Shown here: in pieces, positions 12,341 to 49,600 of the stretch
Numbering within the stretch: the stretch's first letter is position 1
Layout of the letters: every line of letters starts with the position of its first letter
DNA from: Halichondria panicea
Lineage: Eukaryota; Porifera; Demospongiae; Suberitida; Halichondriidae
Direction: 5' to 3'
Assembly: GCF_963675165.1 (NCBI RefSeq)
Contig: NC_087384.1
Coordinates: 1,820,501 to 1,884,500 of the forward strand
Length of the DNA: 64,000 bases
Program-made: the position numbers and the translations under genes
Notes under the pieces: model-generated
Told to the model about the DNA's origin: nothing
Databases searched by the model: none
What the model saw: only the letters and a program-made list of their open reading frames with translations

Positions 12341-12556
12341 TATATTTAGGTCCCGTGTAATGGATCGCACGATTTTTAATTTATGTGAGGTATAAAGTGG
12401 ACTCGTCCTTCTTGTCAAGTAGAGTATAGTTTCACGCCTCTTTCACTCGCTCTTTGTCGTCACGACTAGTGTGTGTATTGGTTGTTTTGTTGTTGTATCA
12501 TAATTATAGCGGGATATGCATGAGTGTGTTATTTTAAGTTTCATTCCATAGTGTAG

Positions 12557-13290
12557 GATCTGCGCGTGCTCAACCAGTGAATAGCTACAGCTCATCAACG
12601 GTTTCTGGGCAAACGTCAACTCATGCTCTATTTCACAAATCAACTGGGTGACGGGGAAATCCAACAAAAAGATGTATCATATTTGGCTGCCTGCTTTGAT
12701 AATGTGGAACTCTATGTCGATGCGTTGGAATTAACCCCTGGCGAGCAAACTGACGTTCGGTTGAAGAAAATTGACAGTATAACCACCTATAGCTATGATC
12801 AAGTGTTTGAAATCTGGAAAAGAAAGAAGCCTTCACAAGCGACATTCAGGGCCCTTCTGGAGATGTTAGAGAGATGAAGAAAGAGGCGATTGCTGCACAA
12901 GTTATGTCTGACCTCGATCCTCGAAGGTGAGCTCAAGATAATAATATTATTGTGTACATCATGTGTGGTATTTGAATGTTACATTGCAAACTTTGTGCCC
13001 TATGCCCATAGTCTACCACTCACACTCAGTGTGTCTAGCCTAACAGATGTATGCCCTGCACCACCTGTCATTGATAGGTTGCGGTTGTATTACCCAATAG
13101 CTCATTCTTTATTGCCTCCATGCATATATAGGAGCTGTGAGGAGGTGCACATAATACAGCACTCCATGGACTGTAGAGATGCCTGAACAGAACCCTTAGA
13201 TCAGCTTTATCACTATGTGTGGTTGTGTATGTTGTGTTTTGTGTAAAGCGTTTCGATATCCCATAATTATTAAATATACCAGAATGATTG
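12557..13290 (+). pseudogene. Orphan Death-domain exon plus 3' exon, copy of the tail of the large ankyrin gene
   Basis: Aligns with the intact Death exon at 40401-40735: acceptor GTGTAG|GATC, then EIQQKD, DALELTPGEQTDVRLKK and FEIWKRKKPSQATFRALLEM. A one-base loss after LLEML creates TGA at 12875-12877, and an earlier indel near 12575-12600 breaks the frame. The last exon (GAGCTGTGA at 13132-13140) and its 3' UTR match those at 41467 and 44639. No ankyrin or GTPase exons lie upstream, so this is the remnant of a tandem neighbour. Confidence 0.7.
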
Positions 13291-13713
13291 CATGTATTAT
13301 TCTTGTGCGCTATATATTACTTACTGCACTGCTATGTAAATTGAATGAGAACAGTAGACTCGATCACCCTTAGACAGTGCAGCTAGGCCGAAATAGCAAT
13401 GTGGCAGATAATAGCCGCGGCTTAAAAATGATGACGGATCCTATATAATTATACCTCGAATCTAATGAACTTTTGCAGGTTTTTCCTAAATTGAGGCAAT
13501 GAATCATTCATGCATGCTCGATGCACTAATCTATATAAGGTTTTCGAAGATTGACCTTGAATCTTGAAAATAGGTTGAAAGACCTCGATCTCTGCTGTGG
13601 CCAGTTGAACCTCTAAAATCCACGACTAGCTAGTTTGGGCAGTCCGTGAATGTGCCTCAAAATAACCCACTAGCTAGGTTACTTAGATACGATGTTATAA
13701 ACTTGAGTCATTA

Positions 13714-14048
13714 GGCCACTGTTAGTTGCATACTTGTTTCAGATGAGAATACTAGCTCAACCCCGATGAGGGAGGGAGGTTTTCATTACTCATTATCCCA
13801 TTATTTGATGACGTCATATCCTGTTTTTTTAACTGACGAAAATACACAAAAGGACGGAATCTAAACATAAAAAGAGTTTAATTTTTTTACGCACTGGCTT
13901 TTTGGTGCACAATGCAACTTGCACATGGCACATGGTAAAAAAAAGGACTTTGACTTCAAATAATGGCTGACATTAGCAATTAAATGAGCAGGTGAGCAAA
14001 ACCGAGGAGGGAGGTTGATCTGAAACAAGTATGCAACTAACAGTGGCC
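13714..14048. mobile_element. PIF/Harbinger-type MITE
   Basis: Inverted repeats start GGCCACTGTTAGTTGCATAC and run about 31 bp with near-perfect complementarity. A TTA duplication flanks both ends (13711-13713, 14049-14051). GG-starting ends with a TTA duplication are characteristic of Harbinger/Tourist elements. It lies in the putative promoter region of the large ankyrin gene. Confidence 0.7.
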
Positions 14049-14342
14049 TTAATTAACGCTCATCTCTATCTGACTCCCAAATTAACTTTCCATTCAACAT
14101 TCATAAGACAAATTAAAAATAATAGCCGCAAAACGACCCTACCATGAGTCTAATATTTTTGCACGCGGTTCTGTCCCATTTGAAGATAGTGTCATTAATT
14201 TTATGCTCCTAAACGTAGACTACTAATTTGTAAATTATGTCACAACATTTTATTCAATAAAAATTTACTTTTTCTAGTATGTTAACCAATTGCAAGCTAG
14301 CCCATTTTCATCTGTATTAAATTTTGAACTGCAGTAATTATA

Positions 14343-14401
14343 CGTAGGTGCTAGCCTCGATTCAAAGGCCGATTAATTTATCGGCCTGGAACCGAGGCTA
14401 T
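14343..14401. other. Stem-loop, function unknown
   Basis: TAGCCTCG pairs with CGAGGCTA at 14393-14400, and AGGCCGAT pairs with ATCGGCCT around a TAATTT loop. It lies about 230 bases upstream of the ATG of the large gene. It may be a transposon remnant. Confidence 0.35.
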
Positions 14402-14623
14402 GTAGCATGCTCGATCACCATAAAAAGCTCTTGCGCATGCCAAATGGAGGTAACATCACCTGAGATGATACGCCCCCAGACCAAATGGGATGATTTTCAT
14501 GACTGAGATCATCTGTAGAGCTAGCTAGAGACCAGCGCAGCTACGTACCAGTGAGTGATCGTGACTCGACTGAGGATGCAGTATAATTATAAGTCACTCT
14601 GAAAGTTAGATCTAAATCCAGAG

Positions 14624-41475
<26,852 letters not shown>

Positions 41476-43385
41476 GGAGGTGCGTGTAATACAGCACTAA
41501 ATGAACTGTACAGATGTCAGAACAGAACCATCAGATCAGCTTTATCACTAATGTGTGCATGGTTATTGTCGTGTACGTTAATTGTTTGTACATTGTGTGT
41601 GTAGACAAAATTAAGAAAATAGTTTGATATCCCATAATTATGCTACAAATCCTATAATTATTGTTTTTCTGTGGCCTCATTAATTGGGTTTCCCTCAGTG
41701 GTACAATTAATGATTTATGAATTATGACCGTAAAACACTCAAGTTTTCTATATAATTATTGTACAGTATTATCTTGTGTAATTAATAATTGAATTTTAAT
41801 TCGCATACAAAAAACCCTCAATTGAGCATAGTACGGATAATTTAGTGTGCATATGCAAGATTTAATTTGCATTATGAAGGTTAATAGTCTCATCTCACAA
41901 CATAATAACGTATATAATTATACAGTATGTAGCAGCGTGAATTTTTCGAGGAATTTACATTAATTTAATTCGGGAAATTAAAAGCAGTTCGACAATTCGT
42001 TGACATGGGTTGACTGCTTAATTACCGTCCTATAATTATTAAGCACTCCCGGCGGCCGGGCCATCAGGCTACGCATAATTTAATCTTTGCACGTTACAAA
42101 ATGTATGTATAGCAGAGAATTTTAAAGTACAATTTTCGTGGAATTAATTTTTGTGGATATTGCTAATTTATATATATACAAACAGCGAAAATTTCGCGCT
42201 ATATGTACATGGTATACAAATTATATACTTGGTCAACTTGGTCAACAACAATAATTTATTATAATTATGATAATAAAACAAATTTAACAGTTGAACAATG
42301 TCACATGTGATACTGAAACAGAAAGTGTTCTATTGTACATGTGGTTTGAAATAACTACGCAGGAAGGCATATATACATTTGCTATATACAAGTCTGTGCA
42401 GTTCTCTTAGCGGCATACTTCTTGTCGGCTGGTAATGGCCCACAAGTTGAGCAACTCTTTCTCACTTTCTTTGTGCTCTGTTTGCAATTGGCCGACAGCA
42501 TAAGCTTTCTCTTACGACTACCGAGGGCGGAGACATGAGTGGGCAGAGTCTCTTGTGCCAATGTTTGGGGAGGTTCTCAGAGTCTGTTTTAGATGGAGTG
42601 ATCGTTGGTATAGGGGTAGCGATGTTACTTGTTGTCATTTCTTCTTGATTAGGGTTGCTTTTTAATTAGTTGTAGAGGTTATATTGAGTTGTGGGGGTCA
42701 TTGTAGACGAGATTGTGGGTTGACTTCGTGAGTTGATTTGCAGAGAGCCTCGGTTTTCGGATTCCACGGGTTTTGAGTGATACAGTTAGTCTGTTTCGTA
42801 CTGGAGTGAGTGAGGATGTGATTTTTAGGGAGAGTCTCGGTGGATGGTTGTGCTTGTCTGTACATCTCTAGAAATTTTTTTGAGCCTTCAGATGCTCTGT
42901 ACATGTGTGAGTAAAGATACGGTTTATGGGAAGTTAAAGTTAGCAATACTGAAACACACCTGACTCAACTATCAATCACATTTACACGCACAGAACGAAA
43001 TTCTATTCAAGTTGAGGTTCTATTAATAATTATTAATTTGTTCTCACCATTTCCACTGCACTGGGTAGTGTCCCCGATGGTGCAGGCCCCTCTCTCCTGA
43101 CACGCCCACTGCCCACCCCTCATCACTCGCCATAGAAACAAGTCGTTGTCATCAGAGCATGTCACCACCTGTAGAGATCGTGAGGAATAATTAGTAGAAC
43201 ACAAGCTGTACAATCTAAGGTGTGAATACATTTCATGTGTTGTATGTACATCACTCCATTTTAGGGTGTACTGAGATGAGTATGTACTCTGGACACCAAT
43301 ATTGCACAGAGTTGTGCTATTCTTGCACTCTAATGGGTGGTTACAAGTGTACAGTCTGCAGGTACAACATGCACATCTATATATA

Positions 43386-43838
43386 CCGTATAATTTATAT
43401 GCTTGAATTGATCAGGAGCCGCGGCTACTCAATGTTTCATTGTGCTGGAAGAGGAGGCTACAATTCGAGAGAGGCCACAGTTCAAGAGCGGCGTTTATTA
43501 GCTCCAGCTAATTCAACATAGTCTCGAATACCCGCCTCAACCTAAAAGCTCAAGCTTTTAGGTTGAGGCGGGTATTCGAGACTAAATTCAACAACCTTTA
43601 GTTTGTCATCAAAAGTTATTTTCACCTGCATAAACTTGAACTCTGCCATGAGAAAGTCTTTGTGAAGCACTACCTGTACCTAGTAGCTACGTGCATATAG
43701 CTATAATAATTTGTTTTGGCTGCCACGTGCAGAAATGCTTGAGTCAAAGTTCACTGAGGCTACTATTTGAGAGCAGCTACCATTTTGCTAGCAAAAGAGG
43801 CTACTATTTGAGTGCGGCCTCTGATCGAGCATATACGG
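43386..43838. mobile_element. TA-flanked MITE (CCGTATATGCTTGATCA family), unit A
   Basis: Left end CCGTATAATTTATATGCTTG with GATCAGGAGCCGCGGCTACT; right end GCGGCCTCTGATCGAGCATA then TACGG. It is orthologous to 48167-48527 in unit B, so it predates the duplication. The palindrome 43519-43584 is inserted inside it. Confidence 0.7.
43519..43584. mobile_element. 66-bp perfect palindrome with 9-bp target duplication and empty site
   Basis: 32-nt perfect arms starting TAGTCTCGAATACCCGCCTC around a 2-nt loop. AATTCAACA is duplicated at 43510-43518 and 43585-43593. The unit B counterpart near 48278-48290 reads GCTAATTCAACAACCTTTAG with a single AATTCAACA and no insert. Confidence 0.9.
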
Positions 43839-44720
43839 TACATGCATTTGGTACTGATCACTGGACACATGGTTGTCAAGATGAGAAACACAAAACTAGC
43901 TCACATAATACCAACCTTGCTACTAACACTACTATACATGTAGTACCTGTAACGAGGAGTATGTGACTGTACAACCAGAAGACATTTCAGTAGCAATTAA
44001 GCTACGTACACATAACACATCGAAATATTGAACATTTAGCACATGCCTAATTAATGTTTAAAACAATACCCTAGCTATAATAGATCATAGTAAATGGTTG
44101 TCCTTAGCAAAAGGGTTCTAAGGCTCCAAGAGTAGTGTTAGTACATGTCTACGCACCTTGTCCAGGTTGGTGGGACACCAGTCTACAGCTGTCACCTCCT
44201 TGCTATGACCCTGGAGCAGTAGAGGGGGAACTCGGGAGTCCCTCACCTGGGAGGGGGGGTAGGGTATCACTTCGTTAGCAGTGTATATTCTAATAGTATA
44301 GTACAGTCATGAAATGCACCAACTTAATTTTATCTCTACTACTAATATGACTCGCTAACAATTTGACTGCATGTCCCCTATGCATGCACAGTACCTTGGT
44401 ATTATACTCTTGCCTGCGGTAAACTTTTTTGTTAATTAGGTAGTCTGAGGTGTTATTATAATTTTGTCCATGCATACTCAGTCATTCATAATTTTTCTCC
44501 TGTAACTGAATGCACATTTTACTTCTAGAGTACGAAAGGGGTTCAGCACAAAGATGCCTACAACCAGTCATTGATACATGTAGCTCGCTGTATTGATTAG
44601 CCACCCAATAACTCACTCTTTATTGCCTCCATGCACAGGAGCTGTGAGAAGGTGCACGTAATACAGCACTCCATGGACTGTAAAGATGCCTGAACAGAAC
44701 CCTCAGATCAGCTTTATCAC

Positions 44721-45368
44721 CATAGGAGTAGGAAGATGTTTTTGTAAGGGGGTGCTGGACAAATCTGGGGGTCCAAGCCCCCGGAAAATTTTGGCATTCT
44801 ACATTCCCGGAGATTAATTCTGAGCAAATTTGGTATAAAATTATCAGTATCAAAATTTAATTCTACGTGAGTTCTGCTATATACTATAGAATCTGTTAAG
44901 TGGGTATTAATATACAATAAAAAAAGATTGCATTGTGTCATTGTACTTCGGAGGAATGTTTCAGTGAAGAAAACGAACGTTCGGCAGTTAGACAGCATGT
45001 CTATTTTAGGATCCAATTACACTTGATCTATATAGTCTAGCTACCCTCTTTAGTAGCTGTTCATGGAAACTTACCATTGATGTCAAAAATGAGAGGAGAC
45101 TTGCTTGTTTACTTGCCATTGCAGATTCGCAATGTGCTTGCTCTTTATAAGAGATATCTACGATGTGGTTCATCTAGTTGACCTTTGTACTGTGTACGTA
45201 ACTATGCTAGTATAGCTAGCTCAGTAACTACTGAGCTAGCTAGCTACTAGCTCAACTTCTAGCTAGCTGCTATATCAAGCTAGCTAGCTTCATGGAGCAA
45301 GTAGGTAAGGTAGCTTGAGATAAGGGGGTGCTCCAGCACCCTGAGCACCCGTGCTTCCTACGCCACTG
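44721..45368. mobile_element. 648-bp insertion with 5-bp target duplication
   Basis: Ends CATAGGAGTAGGAAG and CTTCCTACGCCACTG are imperfect inverted repeats. ATCAC is duplicated (44716-44720, 45369-45373). The empty site in unit A near 41545 reads GCTTTATCACTAATGTG. TIR type and 5-bp duplication suggest a hAT-like (hAT5-type) element. Confidence 0.75.
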
Positions 45369-46618
45369 ATCACTAATGTGTGTGTGTGGGGTTATTGTCG
45401 TGTACGTTAATTGTTTTTGTACATTGTGTGTGTGTGGACAAAATTAAGAAAATTGTCGAAATAGTTTGATATCCCATAATTATGCTACAAATCCTATGTA
45501 ATTATTGTTGTTTTTCTGTGGCCTCATTAATTGGGTTTCCCTCAGATCAGTGGTACAATTAATGATTTATGATGAGCGTAATACTCAAGTTTTCCTATAA
45601 TTATTGTACAGTGAACTCTAGCTGTATTTGTGCAATAATAATTGACACATACAAAAAACCTTCAGTTGAACATGCGCTTAAAATCAACATAGTACGGTTA
45701 TAATTTAGTGTGCATGCAAGATTTGCATAGTACTTTATGTTAGAAGGTCATTACAATATGAGCGTGGTACACTATACTCCATTCAGCATACGTACAGCTA
45801 TAGCTAGTACGTGTTGATATCCTGTACATACAATCTCACAACATAATAGCGTCGATGTAGCAGCGTCCATTTTTCGAGGCATTTACATTTAATTCGTGAA
45901 ATAGCCTCTAAAAGCATAATTATTTTCGTTGAATAAATTTCATGGGTTGACTGCTTAATTACCTATAATTAAAACACTCTCGTCATGCAGGCTACGCCTA
46001 ATTTAATCTTTGCACGTTGTATGTATGTTATAATTATAGCAGAAAATTTTAAAGAACAATTTTCTTGGAATTAATAAATTTTTGTGGACGAACACAGCGA
46101 AAATTTCACGCTATATACATGATATGTATAATAATTATTATATGCAAATTATACTTGGTCAACAACAATAATAATTATTATATGACAAATTTAACAGTTG
46201 AACAATGTCACACGTGATACTGAAACAGAAAGTGTTCTATTGTGGTTTGAAATAACTACGCAGAGAAGGCATACATTTGCTACAAGTCTGTGCAGTTCTC
46301 TTAGCGACATACGTACTTCTTGTCGGCTGCTAATGGCCCACAAGTTGAGCAACTCTTTCTCACTTTCTTTGTGCTCTGTTTGGCCGACAGCATAAGCTTT
46401 CTCTTACGACTACCGAGGGCGGAGACATGAGTGGGCGGAGTCTCTTGTGCCAATGTTTGGGGGAGGTTCTCAGAGTCTGTTTTAGATGGAGTGATCGTTG
46501 GTATAGGGGTAGCGATGTTACTTCTTGTCATGTCTTCTTGATTAGGGGTTGTTTTTGAATTAGTTGTAGAGGTTGAATTCGAAATTTGAGTCATTGTAGA
46601 GGAGATTGTGGGTTGATT

Positions 46619-49600
46619 TCATGAATTGATTTGAAGAGAGCCTGATTTTGTCTTGGTTTTCGGATTCCACGGGTTTTGAGTGATACAGTTAGTCTGTTTC
46701 GTACTGGAGGGAGTGAGGGTGTGATTTTTAGGGGGAGTCTCGGTGGATGGTTGTGCTTGTCTGTACATCTCTAGAATCCTTTTTTGAGCCTTCAGATGCT
46801 CTGTGTGAGTAAAGATACGGTTTATGGGAAGTTAAAGTTAGCAATACTGAAACACACCTGACCCAACTATCAATCACATTTACACGTACAGAACCAAATT
46901 CTATTCAAGTTGAGGTTCTATTAATAATTATGTTCTCACCACCTCCACTGCACTGGGTAGTGTCCCCGATGGTGCAGGCCCCTCTCTCCTGACACGCGCA
47001 CTGCCCACCCCTCATCACTCGCCATAGAAACAAGTCGTTGTCATCAGAGCATGTCACCACCTGTAGAGATCGTGAGGAATAATTAATTGGTGGATATTAG
47101 ATCCCATTTGAGTGTATTTAGCAGGGAACTATGAGATATAGTACCGGTACTATAGATTGCTCTGGGCTACAAACTACAAGATTGTACATTGTATTGTGAT
47201 TTACAAGAAGATGCACATGTAATAACATAAAAATTATTGTAGCTAGATGCTTTGTCTAGTAATATAACAACAGAACTAGAATGAAAGAGAGAAGCTCTAG
47301 TTTCTTTTTTTGGCTTTGTTTGAGAGTAGTAGGAGACCCTCGTTTTTTGGGCGGCAGTGTGCTGTGCTTTTTTGCTGCAAGGCTGCATGGGGGAGGAGCT
47401 GGATGTAAGGAAGTGCTGGGATTCTAGCTTTGGCTTCTTCCTAAAGTTCCTTTCGCTTTGTTCAAGAGTAGTATAGGAGCCGCTCGTTTGCTGGGCTTGT
47501 TTGCTGCAAATTATAGCTTAGGTGTCTTCCTTTTGCTTTGTGACAGTAGTACGAGCCGCTTGTTTCTTGGGAAGTGTGCTGGGCTTGTTTGCTGCAAAAC
47601 TGGGGGAGGAGCTGGATGTTTCCGTCTTGTGGGTGGAGCTAGGACTATAATTTTGTCCATCAAACTGAGGTGGAGGAACAGGGTTGACTTGAATATAATT
47701 ATAGAGACCACAGATTTAGTAGAGACACAGAGATGCCAACTTCAGATATTAGTTTTCAAAAGAATAATGATGCAGTTGCTAGGTTGGCTGTTTATATAGG
47801 TTGACTGTTGCTAAGCTAGTGCATTTCTAGTAGCCAATAGGTTTTGGGATCTAAATCAGTTAGAACATGTGCATTCGTATCTATGGTTATAGTGTCCCTT
47901 ATCCCTCGGGCTAAAGCCCTCGAGCTTTGGGACACTATAACACATAGATACCTCATGCCCATGTTCTAACTATAACGTAGAACACAAGCTGTACAATCTA
48001 AGGTGTGAATACACTTCATGTGTTGTATGTACGTCACTCCATTTTAGGGTGTACTGAGATGAGTATGTACTCTGGACACCAATATTGCACAGTCGTACTA
48101 TTCATGCACTCTAATGGGTGGTTACAAGTGTACAGTCTGCAGGTACAACATGCACATCTATATATACCGTATATGCTTGATCAGGAGCCGCGGCTACTAA
48201 ATGTTTCATTGTGCTGGAAGAGGAGGCTACAATTTGAGAGAGGCCACTGTTCACGAGCGGCGTTTATTAGCTCCAGCTAATTCAACAACCTTTAGTTTGT
48301 CATCAAAAGTTATTTTCACCTACATAAACTTGAACTCTGCCATGAGAAAGTCTTTGTGAAGCACTACCTGTACCTACGTACATATAGCTATAATAATTTG
48401 TTTTGGCTGCCACGTGCAGAAATGCTAGAGTCAAAGTTCACTGAGGCTACTATTTGAGAGCAGCTACTAAATTTTGCTAGCAAAGGAGGCTACTATTTGA
48501 GTGCGGCCTCTGATCGAGCATATACGGTACATGCATTTGGTACTGATCACTGGACACATGGTTGTCAAGATGAGAAACACAAAACTAGCTCACATAATAC
48601 CAACCTTGCTACTAACACACTATACATGTAGTACATGTAACGAGAAGTATGTGACTGCATATACACCCAGAAGACATTTCAGTAGCAAATAAGCTACGTA
48701 TACACGTAACACACCGAAATATTGAACATTTAGCACATGCCTAATTAATGTTTAAAACAATACCCTAGCTATAATAGATCATAGTAAAAGGTAAGTATGG
48801 TTGTCCTTAGCAAAAGGGTTCTAAGGCTCCAAGAGTAGTGTTAGTACATGTCTACGCACCTTGTCCAGGTTGGTGGGACACCAGTCTACAGCTGTCACCT
48901 CCTTGCTATGACCCTGGAGCAGTAGAGGGGGAACTCGGGAGTCCCTCACCTAGGGGGGGAGGGTATCACTTCGTTAGCAGTGTACATTCTAATAGTACAG
49001 TCATGAAATGCACCAACTCAATTTTATCTCTACTACTAATGTGACTCGCTAACAATTTGACTGCATAGGGGACATGCATGCACAGTACCTTGGTATAGTA
49101 ACACTAAAACTAGCCAGACGCTGGTAGGTAGACAGATTCTTAGAGTGAGCTACCGTAAAGCAGGTAATTTTCGGGGGCAAAATATTCAGTCAGTTAAATT
49201 GTTATTTTCGTGGTTGCTGCTTGCACTACAGTCGCTTCATTCGTGGGTAAAATATTCGTGTCCAGTGTTTTCAACCGAAACCCCCCCCCCTGAAAATTAC
49301 CAGCTACACGGTACAGTTGTATATAGTGCCTCCACACACCTTCCAGATATAGGCAGAGCCACAGCTGGAGCCAGTCAGTAGATATTCCCCATCCCCACTG
49401 AGACAGGCCTTGGAGTAGAACATAGAGGAGCTCTTGTGTCCACTGTAGCCATCCATAGGTGCCTGCCCCAGGGTGCTTGTACTGTACTTGTAGATGCTGT
49501 GATGGTCATAAGCGCATGTGTACATTGTAATATAGTTGGGAGAACACAGCACAACATGAAAATAGAAATATGGTACTACATATATCAATTGGAGTGAAAA

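Larger units (their letters stand above)
42698..44246 (-). pseudogene. Second set of DTL/CDT2 3' exons (unit A)
   Basis: Exons 44246-44157 (GHSKEVTAVDWCPTNLDK, identical in sequence to the unit B exon), 43168-43048 (VVTCSDDNDLFLWRVMRGGQ) and 42896-42698. Splice sites and phases are intact, so they could act as an alternative 3' end of DTL. In the last exon a loss of about 10 bases relative to unit B changes the frame, giving HEVNPQSRLQ and a stop. No upstream DTL exons belong to this unit. Whether it is expressed cannot be seen from the sequence. Confidence 0.7.
44399..49097. repeat. Tandem duplication unit B
   Basis: Repeats unit A in order: ankyrin-gene last exon copy (44639-44647), DTL C-terminal exon, two WD exons and the intervening MITE. 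It differs by insertions at 44721-45368 and about 47085-47968. Junctions fall at ACAGTACCTTGGTAT in both units. Confidence 0.8.
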
